Positions 43,685 to 52,924 of a DNA stretch of 64,000 nucleotides are shown here, one piece after another. The stretch is taken from assembly GCF_030381805.1 (NCBI RefSeq), contig NZ_JAUDRH010000003.1, forward strand, positions 1 through 64,000, written 5' to 3'. Position 1 is the first letter of the stretch. Each line of letters starts with the position of its first letter. Below the pieces are notes generated by a model, which was not told the origin of the DNA, did no database searches, and was given only the letters and a program-made list of their open reading frames with translations. The position numbers were made by a program, and so were the translations under genes. The stretch is from Chlorogloeopsis sp. ULAP01. GTDB lineage: Bacteria > Cyanobacteriota > Cyanobacteriia > Cyanobacteriales > Nostocaceae.

Positions 43685-45103
43685 ATGATTTTTACCGAAC
43701 AACTACCAAATTCATTAACCTGGATATCTGCCTTAAACTCGTCGTTGCAAACTCCGTTATTAGCAACAGCAACCGAATCAGAATATGCTCCTGTTGTTCT
43801 CACCGGAGTACTGCTAAGTTTAGTTGTAATTTATTTTGCCAGTAAACTCGGTGGTGAGTTATCTAGGATGATGGACTTTCCGCCAGTGTTGGGGGAATTG
43901 GTTGGTGGAGTCGTAGTAGGTGCTTCTGCTTTGCATCTGTTGGTATTTCCCGAAAGTGGTGCCAACGCCTCCGACTCTGTAATCATGAATATCCTGCAAC
44001 TCATCAATAACCTCAGCCCGGAAGCGGTAACATCAATTTTTGAAAGCCAAAGCGAGGCGATTTCTATCCTAGCTGAGTTAGGCGTTATTGTCCTTTTATT
44101 TGAAATTGGACTAGAGTCTGACTTACGGGAACTCAAGAAAGTCGGTTATCAAGCAGCGATCGTTGCATGTGTTGGTGTTGCAGTTCCGTTTGCGGCTGGT
44201 ACTGCTGGTTTAATGCTTTTGTTTCATACTCCAACAATTCCCGCGATTTTTGCTGGTGCAGCTTTAACAGCTACTAGTATAGGCATTACCTCCAAAGTTT
44301 TATCAGAACTTGGACATCTTAAATCGAGAGAAGGACAGATTATTGTTGGAGCTGCTGTTATTGATGATGTTTTGGGAATCATCGTTTTAGCAGTAGTAGC
44401 AAGTCTTGCCAAAACTGGTGAAGTAGACGTTTTCAACGTTATTTATTTAATTGCCAGTGCTACTGTTTTTCTTATCGGTTCAATTTTACTCGGTAAATTC
44501 TTCAACAAAACCTTTGTCACTATTGCCGATAAGCTGCAAACACGCGGAAAACTTGTTATCCCTGCATTTATCTTTGCGTTCTTCATGGCTTTTATTGGCA
44601 ACGCCATTCATTTAGAAGCAATTTTAGGAGCCTTTGCTGCCGGATTAGTCTTAGACGAAACAGATAAGCGCAAAGAACTCGATCAGCAAGTAATTCCTAT
44701 TGCTGATATCTTGGTGCCAATTTTCTTTGTCACCGTCGGTGCTAGAGTTGATTTAGGTGTTCTCAATCCCGTTGTACCTGAGAATCAGCAAGGATTGATT
44801 ATTGCTATTTTCTTAGTGGTAGTGGCCATTCTTGGCAAAATAGTCACAGGTTGGTCAGTATTTGGTCAATCTGGAATTAATCGTCTCGCAATTGGTGTCG
44901 GTATGATTCCACGGGGTGAAGTGGGTTTAGTATTCCTTGGGATTGGTGCAGCTAGCGGTGCAATCGACAAACCTTTGCAAGCAGCTATTATTATCATGGT
45001 TATTCTCACAACCTTCTTAGCACCGCCTTTTTTGAGGGTTGCATTTAACAGACAGCCTGTGGAAGCGGAAGAAATAATCGAACAAGCTGATGTGACTGGG
45101 TAA
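43685..45103 (+). CDS. CPA2-type cation/proton antiporter
   Basis: 472 aa with about 13 membrane helices: FPPVLGELVGGVVVGASALH, LGVIVLLFEIGLESDLRELK, ALTATSIGITSKVLSELGHL, GAAVIDDVLGIIVLAVVASL (ion-binding Asp pair region) and MIPRGEVGLVFLGIGAASGA. This is the KefB/NhaS3 group, without a C-terminal nucleotide-binding domain. Placed 276 bp after bicA, it can extrude the Na+ that enters with bicarbonate; such pairing of bicA and an antiporter gene is known in cyanobacteria. The 43409-43684 spacer contains a CCCCCTCCC-rich repeat. Confidence 0.87.
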   Translation: MIFTEQLPNSLTWISALNSSLQTPLLATATESEYAPVVLTGVLLSLVVIYFASKLGGELSRMMDFPPVLGELVGGVVVGASALHLLVFPESGANASDSVIMNILQLINNLSPEAVTSIFESQSEAISILAELGVIVLLFEIGLESDLRELKKVGYQAAIVACVGVAVPFAAGTAGLMLLFHTPTIPAIFAGAALTATSIGITSKVLSELGHLKSREGQIIVGAAVIDDVLGIIVLAVVASLAKTGEVDVFNVIYLIASATVFLIGSILLGKFFNKTFVTIADKLQTRGKLVIPAFIFAFFMAFIGNAIHLEAILGAFAAGLVLDETDKRKELDQQVIPIADILVPIFFVTVGARVDLGVLNPVVPENQQGLIIAIFLVVVAILGKIVTGWSVFGQSGINRLAIGVGMIPRGEVGLVFLGIGAASGAIDKPLQAAIIIMVILTTFLAPPFLRVAFNRQPVEAEEIIEQADVTG

Positions 45104-45151
45104 CAAGCTGATAAGTAGAGCAATCAAATTTAAGTAAAATGCGCTCTGTAG

Positions 45152-45190
45152 GATTCCCGGCTTTTTAGAAAAGTCGGGAATCTATGTTTT
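45152..45190. terminator. Bidirectional terminator between convergent genes
   Basis: GATTCCCG and CGGGAATC arms extend through GGCTTTT and AAAAGT to a stem of about 14 bp. T-rich sequence flanks it on the plus strand and A-rich on the other side. It lies between the antiporter stop (45103) and the MFS stop (45193). Confidence 0.7.
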
Positions 45191-45192
45191 TA

Positions 45193-46824
45193 CTAACTCT
45201 TCTTTGCTTGCAAAGAGGGGTGCTTAGGTAGAAAGAATGATAATAACAAGCAACATACACTCAATGCAAGGATAAACAATAAAGCGGTTTGCATCGCTTC
45301 TATCGCAGATGTATTGAGAATAGTGTTGAGGGAGGGTTGAATTGCATGAGGTAAGTTACTGAAAAATTCTTGTCGCTCATCGCGGCTATAGGTTTGAATC
45401 ACTTGTTCTAATTTGGCGATCGCTTCATTTCTCTGCGTTAAGGTTACTGTTGTCCCCAGTTGTGCGATCGCTTGATCAACAATTCTAATGGAAGCAGTTC
45501 CAATCAAGACAGATCCTAAGATTCCTCGCCCCAATGCATTACCTAAATTTTGAAATGGGGTATAAATGCCACTAGCTTCAGCGATATGATCTCGGTTGAC
45601 TGTCGAAAAAGTAATTGTGCCAATTTGTGCCAGAAACAAACCCGAACCTGCTCCCATAATTACCAAGGCAGGCAGCAACTTTAGAGTAGTCATATTGAAG
45701 CCAATAGCATTATGCAGCAGCCAAACTCCAAGACAGAACAACGTCAGTCCAGTATAGATTGGTAACTGAGATGGAACTCGTCCAACGACTTTGAATGTGG
45801 TAAAGACAACCACAACTAAAGTGGCTAAAGACAAAGGTAAAACGGCAAGGGCTGTTTGGAATGGATTCAGTTGCAGTATGACAGGTAAGAACTGATAAAG
45901 GTTGAACTGCATTCCTGTTGTAATCATAGTGTGCAGAGTCGCTGTGAATAGCCCCAGCAAAAAAGGCTTGTGGCGAAGCAATCCTGCTCGCAGCAGTGAG
46001 GCTTTTCCTTGTTGAGCCTGTTGTCGTTGCCAGGCTGCAAAGATTCCTAAACAGATCATACCCACTGCAATCAACACCGGAACTATTGAGAGTGCAAAGG
46101 GCGGAATCACAATTCCAAATATTGTAAATGGTTGTTTGGGTTTCCACCAGCCATATTCACCTGCCAAACTGACACCAACAAGAGTCAAACCAAATCCTAA
46201 AAATGATAATAGTCCTCCAATCCAATCTAATGGCACAGATTGGGTTGGAGGAATTCGGGGAACGCTTCGCAGCAGTAAAGCAATGACAGGAATGAGTATA
46301 AATTCTGGAAAAAAAGACCATCGCCAGCCATATCTAGAAGCAATCCATCCTCCAAGTAACGCTCCTGTCAAACCACCGATAATTGAGAAGACAATCAAAG
46401 CTAACAGCGCATATTTTTCTGTCTTTTCCTGATAAATTCTACCGACCAGATCTCGTGGTGAGCCAACCAAGGGTGTAGCTCCCAATCCAGTAATGAAAGA
46501 ATAGGCAACAACAAATAAACCTATAGTCTGACTGAAGGAGGTGGCGAGCACACCGAGTGTGAACAGTCCCAATCCTGCTATCAAGACTTTTTTGCGCCCA
46601 AATTGTTTGATCAGATTTTCACAAGTAGGGGCAAATGAGGCTTTAACCAGAGCCAGCAGCACTAATGCTCCTTGAATGCTACCCACACTCGAATCTAGAT
46701 CCCGCACAATACGCGGCATGATTGCCGGGACAACACTGACGTTGTATGCCACTAAAAATAGGGTCAAGCATAGACCTATTGGAGAAGACCACTTCTGAAG
46801 AAATGATTGCCGCTCCTGTATCAT
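45193..46824 (-). CDS. MFS transporter, DHA2-like (14 helices)
   Basis: 543 aa. The first-loop motif is modified (CENLIKQFGRKKVLIAGLGL), and a GGLTGALLGGWIASRYGWRW segment matches antiporter motif C of drug:H+ antiporters. Eight further membrane spans follow, with a large loop before the last one (RNEAIAKLEQVIQTYSRDER). Fourteen spans in all fit the DHA2 family of multidrug or metabolite exporters. The substrate is unknown, and no regulator gene is adjacent. It is convergent with the antiporter gene. Confidence 0.85.
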   Translation of the reverse strand: MIQERQSFLQKWSSPIGLCLTLFLVAYNVSVVPAIMPRIVRDLDSSVGSIQGALVLLALVKASFAPTCENLIKQFGRKKVLIAGLGLFTLGVLATSFSQTIGLFVVAYSFITGLGATPLVGSPRDLVGRIYQEKTEKYALLALIVFSIIGGLTGALLGGWIASRYGWRWSFFPEFILIPVIALLLRSVPRIPPTQSVPLDWIGGLLSFLGFGLTLVGVSLAGEYGWWKPKQPFTIFGIVIPPFALSIVPVLIAVGMICLGIFAAWQRQQAQQGKASLLRAGLLRHKPFLLGLFTATLHTMITTGMQFNLYQFLPVILQLNPFQTALAVLPLSLATLVVVVFTTFKVVGRVPSQLPIYTGLTLFCLGVWLLHNAIGFNMTTLKLLPALVIMGAGSGLFLAQIGTITFSTVNRDHIAEASGIYTPFQNLGNALGRGILGSVLIGTASIRIVDQAIAQLGTTVTLTQRNEAIAKLEQVIQTYSRDERQEFFSNLPHAIQPSLNTILNTSAIEAMQTALLFILALSVCCLLLSFFLPKHPSLQAKKS

Positions 46825-47417
46825 GAGATTTATCTCAGTTGATGGTATTAATCAATATCCTAATCTGCGACATTAATAATTTTCTATCTAATTTTTAGTT
46901 GTTGAGATGGTGTTACTAAGATGTCGTAATATTACTTACTAAAATCTAAACATAGGCTCCCAACTTCTTACCAGAAGTTGGGGTTATAAACAAGACATAT
47001 TTTACATTTAATTTGGTTGTTCTAGTTGTAATTGTTACATATACAATTTTTTTATTATTTTTAAATAAACTTTAAATCTGGTTTGAATATCCTCCATATC
47101 TTTAGTTATGCTAAATCAAAAGCAATTTTTTTAATTGATATTCTAATGCTAGAATCAATAAATATATTTTAATTAGATATTTTGCATTCATTATTATACT
47201 CTCAGTAATTTAATTACTTTGAGATAAAAACATTATTATAGCTAGCAATAGAAAGCAAAACAAAACAACATATTAAAAAATATATAAATCGGTATAATAA
47301 GCTTATAAAAACTGAATTAATTCCAAAATTTATAATTAAATCTATGCATATTGAAAGAAAACTTTCATGAATTGTAGGTGTTATACTACCAATTTTCAGT
47401 ATAATCAATGAAGAGTA
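46825..47417. other. AT-rich gap with one perfect hairpin
   Basis: A 10-bp perfect stem with TACC loop (CCCAACTTCT 46959-46968, AGAAGTTGGG 46973-46982). The remaining 550 bp is very AT-rich. A 64-codon minus-strand frame at 47214-47408 is not supported. Confidence 0.55.
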
Positions 47418-48344
47418 ATGCCCATGAGTCAGCGTGCACTGCTATTAGTAAACTGTCAATCTCGCCAAGGGCAAAGGCGTTTGCCAGAAGCGATCAGTTG
47501 TCTTGTGCAGCAAGGCTTCGAGATTATCGCTGCATCCGCAGAAAAACCTGAAGATTTTTCACTAGTGATTCGCAGGTACCAACATCAAGTTGACTTGGTA
47601 ATTATTGGTGGTGGAGATGGTAGCCTCAATGCGGCAGTAGATACATTGATAGAAACTCATTTACCTTTGGGAATCTTGCCTTTAGGAACTGCCAATGATT
47701 TGGCAAGAACTTTAGGAATACCCAACTCCCTACCCGAAGCTAGCAAAGCGATCGCTCAGGGAGAGTTAAGACGCATTGATTTGGGATGTGTAAACGGTAA
47801 ACACTTTTTCAATGTTGCCAGTTTAGGATTAAGTGTAAAAATAACACAACGATTAACTAAAGAAGTTAAGCGTCGTTGGGGAGTATTTGCCTATGCTTTT
47901 ACAGCGTTACAAGTAATTTTTGAATCTCGACCTTTTAGTGCAGAGATTGATATGAATGGCAAATCAATGCGTGTGAAAACAGTACAAATTGCTGTTGGAA
48001 ACGGTCGATATTATGGTGGTGGAATGGCGGTAGCTCCTGATGCTGCTATCGATGATCAAAGATTGGATTTATACAGTTTAGAGATTAAGCACTGGTGGGA
48101 AATAATTCTTTTGTTACCTGCAATGCGACAAGGACAGCATATTCATCAGTCTAATGTTCGCGCCCTTCACGGGCAAGAAATTAAAGTCTATACCCGTAAA
48201 CCACGTCCTATTAATACCGATGGTGAAATTACAACTTACACACCTGCTAATTTCCGTGTTGTTCCTCAGGCTTTGGCAGTATTTGTTCCACTCAAATCAA
48301 ATATAGTCAAAACAAATACAAGTCCAAAAGTTGCTGGTGTTTAA
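47418..48344 (+). CDS. YegS/BmrU-type lipid kinase-like protein
   Basis: 308 aa; the ATG at 47424 is an alternative start. The diacylglycerol-kinase catalytic fold is seen: ALLLVNCQSRQGQRRLPEAI, the nucleotide motif VIIGGGDGSLNAAVDTL (about 68-84), LGILPLGTANDLARTLGIP (about 90-108) and VGNGRYYGGGMAVAPDAAID. It probably phosphorylates a diacylglycerol or related membrane lipid with ATP; the acceptor is unknown. There is no signal or membrane segment, as usual for the soluble YegS group. Confidence 0.87.
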   Translation: MPMSQRALLLVNCQSRQGQRRLPEAISCLVQQGFEIIAASAEKPEDFSLVIRRYQHQVDLVIIGGGDGSLNAAVDTLIETHLPLGILPLGTANDLARTLGIPNSLPEASKAIAQGELRRIDLGCVNGKHFFNVASLGLSVKITQRLTKEVKRRWGVFAYAFTALQVIFESRPFSAEIDMNGKSMRVKTVQIAVGNGRYYGGGMAVAPDAAIDDQRLDLYSLEIKHWWEIILLLPAMRQGQHIHQSNVRALHGQEIKVYTRKPRPINTDGEITTYTPANFRVVPQALAVFVPLKSNIVKTNTSPKVAGV

Positions 48345-48568
48345 TCCTGAATATTAGCCAAAATTTAGCTTAAACAAATCAAAATCTGATATTTTAGAAA
48401 TAAAAGTACTCAGCATACAGAATTACTCTACCCAAGGTTTAAGCTGCCATAAATAATACAAAATTCTTATATCTATTGTGGGTTCTGAGTTCTTCTGAAA
48501 AAAGCATGGAGTTCCTTTTTGATTAATAATCAAATTAAATTTATTTTAGTTAGTAATATAAGGATATT

Positions 48569-49201
48569 GTGACTACTAAAGTTCCTTCACGTCAAATACA
48601 CTTGAGATTTTCACAAGATATTAAGTTATTGCTACAACGTCTAGCCGAGAAACCTTTGAGCATAGGAGATATTTTGGCAGAAACCTCCGAGCGGGGTTTT
48701 AGCTTAGTGATTGCATTATTAGTTTTACCCTTTTTGTTTCCCATGCCACCAGGATTAACAGGCCCTTTTGGTGGCGCTTGCTTGTTATTATCAATGCAAA
48801 TGATGTTAGGAAGGCGATCGCCTTGGCTACCAAAAAAAATTTCTCAGTATAAATTTTCTCGTCCTTTTGCAAAAATTCTCCTGCAAAATTTGCAACGTGT
48901 TACCAAAATATTAGAAAAAATTACTCGTCCCCGTTTAATGCGAATAGCTGAAAAACCTTTAGTTTGGCGTTTTAACGGGTTTTGTATTTCTTGGTTAGCT
49001 GTATTATTAATTTCACCAGTTCCTTTGACCAATCCCATCCCTACTATCGGTATTTTACTGCTAGCTGTAGCAACAATAGAATCTGATGGTTTACTGATGT
49101 GTTTTGGTTACATATTTACAATATTAACAACATTAGTATTTGCACTGATTGGTTATTTATTGTGGTACGCTCCTAGTTGGCTACCAGCAATATTTCGATA
49201 G
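48569..49201 (+). CDS. ExoD family protein
   Basis: 210 aa from GTG with AAGGA upstream. The ExoD signature is seen as LSIGDILAETSERGFSLVIA and LLVLPFLFPMPPGLTGPFGG, with several C-terminal hydrophobic segments. ExoD was found as a rhizobial exopolysaccharide gene; the molecular function in cyanobacteria is unknown. It is 224 bp after the lipid-kinase gene, same strand, and may or may not be co-transcribed. Confidence 0.88.
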   Translation: MTTKVPSRQIHLRFSQDIKLLLQRLAEKPLSIGDILAETSERGFSLVIALLVLPFLFPMPPGLTGPFGGACLLLSMQMMLGRRSPWLPKKISQYKFSRPFAKILLQNLQRVTKILEKITRPRLMRIAEKPLVWRFNGFCISWLAVLLISPVPLTNPIPTIGILLLAVATIESDGLLMCFGYIFTILTTLVFALIGYLLWYAPSWLPAIFR

Positions 49202-49349
49202 TTACTAAGTTACATAATTCTTGCTGAGATTACCTTAAAGCTTAAAATATAAGCAATAGAATTATTTGAGTTGGCAATTCTAACTAGTTCTCTTCAAACA
49301 CATTAATATAAAAAATTTTACTTAGTAGTTTTTATATTTACAGGAAAAA

Positions 49350-49585
49350 CCCCCAGCTAAAAACTGAGGGCAGCGATTAGGGTGCATCTACCATTTATGT
49401 ATCCGCAATCCTAATTTGAGCATCCGGAAATATTTAATTAGAAAAGAAAAATTTTCATCTCTACAAAGATAGAGAGAATTTAAAATTTTAATATGTTATA
49501 ATAAAGCCCCCAGCCAGAGGCTGAAGGCTACAAATTCGGGTGTATCTACCATTTCTTTATCCTTGATTCTGACGACTGTATCCGG
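49350..49585 (+). other. Tandem pair of ~78-nt possibly structured elements
   Basis: Element 1 is 49350-49427 and element 2 is 49507-49585. Both start CCCCCAGC with a matching GCTG/CTGAGGG-like arm, share GGGTG[C/T]ATCTACCATTT at the same distance, then TATCC, and end ATCCGG. They differ mainly in loops, with compensating changes in the first stem (CAGCC-aga-GGCTG in element 2). They lie 246 bp or more before the desaturase gene. No known riboswitch was recognised. The rest of the 49202-49830 gap is AT-rich and includes a TAATTAGC palindrome at 49680-49727. Confidence 0.6.
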
Positions 49586-49830
49586 ATAATTTTATTCATC
49601 ATAATTCCCAATTTTTCTGGGAATTTATACCTATTCTCACTACTAAAGTCAAAAATACGATTGAGAAGTTGCTAACAGTTAATAGCTAATTGTCATTAGG
49701 TAATCAAGTATTAGCAATTAGCGATTAAATACTTTTGTTTATAAATCATTTTAGAATCGCAACATAGCAATATTAATTTCAAGAGTTAAGCTAAAAGTAA
49801 CTTAGGTTACAAATTCAGGTGAGGTGGGTT

Positions 49831-50862
49831 ATGGGCGATCGCACCATGACTTCGACGACTAGTCTCTCCCAAGAGTTACAGCAAGTCACCGCAGATTTAC
49901 ACCGAGTGAATGCTTGGGCAGGACTACTACGCTTCAGTGTAATTGGTTTAATCTTCTTTAGCTTGGTGACATTAGCTTGGTCAGTATCGAACACAATTCT
50001 GTTTGTGAGTGTAACAGCACTGGCTGGAGTTTTTTATGCTTTCTGGTTCATCTGCACCCATGATATGATTCATCGAACCTTGACAGGTTGGACGTGGTTT
50101 GATTCTGTAATGTCTCGGTTGATAACCTGGCCAATGCTTTGGCCTTACAGTCTCTATTCAGAACTGCACCGTTTGCATCATAGCTGGAATGGAATTGATC
50201 TGCGAGATCCAGAGCGAGTACAGTGGACTTGGCAAGAATACCAGCAAGCTCACCCCCTCTTGCAGTGGTATGTTTGCTATCAGTGGATTTGGGATATTTT
50301 CTTACTGAGCGGATTTGGGATGATTGTGAAAACTTTTACTAAGGCTGTGCGTTTTCAGAAGTTAGTACCTCGCATCCGCCGACAAATGCTGCTTGATTTA
50401 ACAGGTATGCTGATCGTCAACGGTGTTTTGCTGACTATAGTTATTTTGCAAGGAGAACTGCTGCATTACTTATTGTTTTGGTTAATTTTAGAACGCATTA
50501 TGGGAATGATCGGACAGACACGCGACCACTTAGAACACTACGGACTTTGGGGCAAGTTTACCAGTCATCAACTGACACAGCTCTATGCTTGTCGTAATCT
50601 CAAAACCAGTTCCTTAATTGGATGGTTGATGGGTGGTTTGAACTATCATGCTGTTCATCATGCTTTTCCTAATATTCCCTTTAACCGACTTCCAGAAGCA
50701 TATGAGCGAATTCAAAGCATATTGCAAAAGCGTGGACTTCCCCTCATGCAAATGGAACCGGGTTACCTTCAATCTACCTATTGGTTTAGCCGTCATCCCT
50801 CATTAATTGGCGATATTAACCAATCTGAGCCAACATGCCGTCATCAGATGATTTTAGTTTGA
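49831..50862 (+). CDS. Membrane fatty-acid desaturase-like di-iron enzyme
   Basis: 343 aa from the ATG at 49831, which has GTGAGG about 6 nt upstream; an in-frame GTG at 49819 adds four residues. Three histidine boxes are present: HDMIH (about 77-81), HRLHH (about 113-117) and HAVHH (about 273-277), with an extra TRDHLEHYG. They ligate the di-iron site of the desaturase/hydroxylase superfamily. About four membrane helices place the active site on the cytoplasmic face. A lipid or carotenoid substrate is possible; no family-specific DesA-D motif was recognised, so the substrate is left open. Confidence 0.8.
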   Translation: MGDRTMTSTTSLSQELQQVTADLHRVNAWAGLLRFSVIGLIFFSLVTLAWSVSNTILFVSVTALAGVFYAFWFICTHDMIHRTLTGWTWFDSVMSRLITWPMLWPYSLYSELHRLHHSWNGIDLRDPERVQWTWQEYQQAHPLLQWYVCYQWIWDIFLLSGFGMIVKTFTKAVRFQKLVPRIRRQMLLDLTGMLIVNGVLLTIVILQGELLHYLLFWLILERIMGMIGQTRDHLEHYGLWGKFTSHQLTQLYACRNLKTSSLIGWLMGGLNYHAVHHAFPNIPFNRLPEAYERIQSILQKRGLPLMQMEPGYLQSTYWFSRHPSLIGDINQSEPTCRHQMILV

Positions 50863-50946
50863 TGCGATCGCGCTTGGTATACCAGTTGTCTTTGCTCTTT
50901 TGCTCCAGAGTAAGCAAATGGCACTATTTTGGTAACAACGTCATCA

Positions 50947-51381
50947 ATGAAATCAATAAGCAATATGGTTTATCAAGAGCAAATCACAATTTCTACTAAA
51001 GGCCACGGTGAAATGCACGATTTGACTGATAAAGTCAATCAAATTATTAAAAAATCTGGCGTCAAGGCTGGGATGGTGAATGTGTTTAATATTGGTAGTA
51101 CAGCAGCAATTGGTACAATTGAATTTGAACCGGGACTGCAAAGAGACTTACCACAACTTCTCAACAAGTTAATTCCCCCCAATCGGGAATACGGACATGA
51201 GCAAACTTGGCACGACGGTAACGGACATTCACACTTGCAGGCTACCTGGTTAGGGCCAGAAATTACCGTTCCCATTCGAGATAGTAAATTAATTTCGGGT
51301 ACTTGGCAGCAAATCTTTCACCTCGAATGTGACATCAAACCCCGCCAGCGCCAAATCGTAGTCACCGTATATGGGGATTAG
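50947..51381 (+). CDS. YjbQ family (secondary thiamine-phosphate synthase-like)
   Basis: 144 aa from the ATG at 50947; the ATG at 50965 is also possible and neither has a strong ribosome-binding site. The UPF0047/YjbQ pattern is complete: GHGEMHDLTDKVNQIIKKSG, VNVFNIGSTAAIGTIEFEPG, EQTWHDGNGHSHLQATWLGP and the closing RQRQIVVTVYGD. His residues in the central motif are the conserved ones. Some members have weak thiamine-phosphate synthase activity; the physiological role is unknown. Confidence 0.88.
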   Translation: MKSISNMVYQEQITISTKGHGEMHDLTDKVNQIIKKSGVKAGMVNVFNIGSTAAIGTIEFEPGLQRDLPQLLNKLIPPNREYGHEQTWHDGNGHSHLQATWLGPEITVPIRDSKLISGTWQQIFHLECDIKPRQRQIVVTVYGD

Positions 51382-51490
51382 GGACTGGGGACTAGGGAAC
51401 AGGGGCAAGAACGTGCTGATTGATTCTCCGTGTCTCCGCGTCACCTTGTCCCCGTGTCCTCTTCTCGCTCCCCCATCCCCGATACCCAGT
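51376..51490. repeat. STRR-type inverted repeat tract
   Basis: Purine-rich heptamers (GGGACTGGGGACTAGGGAA) face pyrimidine-rich ones (CCTTGTCCCCGTGTCC to GATACCCAGTCCC). It starts at the end of the YjbQ gene and may help end its transcript. Confidence 0.65.
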
Positions 51491-51644
51491 CCCTTTTACA
51501 TTGTTTAAATTTTTTCTCTGTAGTGCTTGACTTTTTATAATTTATATAGTACATATGTACTGTAGCAATCAATCAACTTTGGCACCAGAAATTACTGCTC
51601 CGATTTTGTAAATTGCACCTCTTTTGTCTACAGGAGAGCAACCG

Positions 51645-52070
51645 ATGAAGCTATCTAAGCTGGACTTAAGCAATGTTGTCGCGATCGCTCATACTCAAGG
51701 AAATTTACAGTTATTGCTAGATCTGGGTGGTAAGGAGCTAGAGTTTTTAGAAATTTCCTTGCCAGTTGAGGCTTTTGAAGGACTGCAATATTTAAATGAA
51801 ATAGTAGCTCAAGCAAAAGCAAAACCCTCATTCCCAAATTCAGTTACCATGCTTCCGGTTAAATCACCAATGGCAAATGCTATTGAGTATGAGGGTCGTA
51901 ATAAAATTTTACAAGTTGAATTTCGTCATCAGGCGGTGTATCAGTACACCGAAGTAGACAAAAAGACTTGTCAGGATTTACATGAGGCTAGTTCAGCTGG
52001 TAAATTTTTCAATGAAAAATTTAGAGGTAAATATCAGTATGACCGTATAGATTTTGACCATGACTGTTAA
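51645..52070 (+). CDS. KTSC domain protein
   Basis: 141 aa from the ATG at 51645 with GGAGAG 9 nt upstream. The C-terminal 60 residues form a KTSC domain: IEYEGRNKILQVEFRHQAVY followed by YTEVDKKTCQDLHEASSAGK and FFNEKFRGKYQYDRI. KTSC domains occur with lysyl-tRNA synthetases and in small proteins and may bind nucleic acid; function is unproven. The N-terminal part is unassigned. Confidence 0.8.
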   Translation: MKLSKLDLSNVVAIAHTQGNLQLLLDLGGKELEFLEISLPVEAFEGLQYLNEIVAQAKAKPSFPNSVTMLPVKSPMANAIEYEGRNKILQVEFRHQAVYQYTEVDKKTCQDLHEASSAGKFFNEKFRGKYQYDRIDFDHDC

Positions 52071-52099
52071 TTACCTCTTGTAAGCGTTCCTGGTGCTCT

Positions 52100-52152
52100 G
52101 GCTAATTGCTAATGGTGAACAGACATTAGTAATTAGCCTTTTCTTTATTTTT
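52100..52152 (+). terminator. Long hairpin with T-tract after the KTSC gene
   Basis: GGCTAATTGCTAATG (52100-52114) pairs with CATTAGTAATTAGCC (52124-52138) with one G-T mismatch and a 9-nt loop, followed by TTTTCTTTATTTTT. The stem is made of the TAATTAGC heptamers found elsewhere in the window. Confidence 0.7.
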
Positions 52153-52219
52153 ACTCAATTATTGGCCATTTCTCAAAAAACTTCACCTTTAACCTAAAAG
52201 TGTGACAACGTATGAAATT

Positions 52220-52786
52220 TTAACTAGCAACTGCCCGCCGAGCAGCTAACCCAGCAGCTAACAAAGAGATGCCGCTCATGAGCAGACTAAGACCAACATA
52301 TAAACCAATCAGCCAGATAGCACTGAAGGGAAATCGATTTAGCACCATTATGCCCAGAATCAAAGTAATGACTCCATTTAATGCTACTAGCCAAGACATT
52401 CTGTGACCTGCCCGATTAGTAAATGCCATGATGATAGTAAAAATACCTTCAACAATGAACAGAATGCCAAAGGCAAAGGTCAACGCCAGCAGTGCGGCTC
52501 CCACATTAAACAGAATGTAAATACCTGCAATGGCATAGAAAATACCCACAATCAGATTTAGCCAAAATCCTCTTACTGGTTTTGACTGAAATGACTGAAC
52601 AATCATCACAACGCCACTGATCAGGGCAATCCAACCAATCACAGAGGTAAAAAAAGCCGATGCAATACCTGGCATGAAAATCGCCAGTATGCCAAGAATA
52701 ATTAGAGCAATGCTAAGGGCGATTACCCAACCGATAGATTTTCGGATATCTACATCAGATTGAAAATCAGCAGTCATATCACTCAC
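52220..52786 (-). CDS. HdeD family (DUF308) membrane protein
   Basis: 188 aa with six membrane helices in the DUF308 arrangement: SIGWVIALSIALIILGILAI, FTSVIGWIALISGVVMIVQS, FWLNLIVGIFYAIAGIYILF and IWLIGLYVGLSLLMSGISLL. AAGGTGAG lies before the ATG. Family members include the acid-resistance protein HdeD; the role here is unknown. It closes a block of minus-strand genes with stress and amino-acid functions. Confidence 0.87.
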   Translation of the reverse strand: MSDMTADFQSDVDIRKSIGWVIALSIALIILGILAIFMPGIASAFFTSVIGWIALISGVVMIVQSFQSKPVRGFWLNLIVGIFYAIAGIYILFNVGAALLALTFAFGILFIVEGIFTIIMAFTNRAGHRMSWLVALNGVITLILGIMVLNRFPFSAIWLIGLYVGLSLLMSGISLLAAGLAARRAVAS

Positions 52787-52924
52787 CTTTGTTAATGAAA
52801 TGGTTTTTATCGAAAGTTTGTATTTGTTTATCCTCTTTTCTGGAAAAAATTGATTGCATCCATCTTTGTTTATTGATTAATAGAAAGAGATAAATAGTGT
52901 GCGGATTGAATTATCTCAAAAGAA

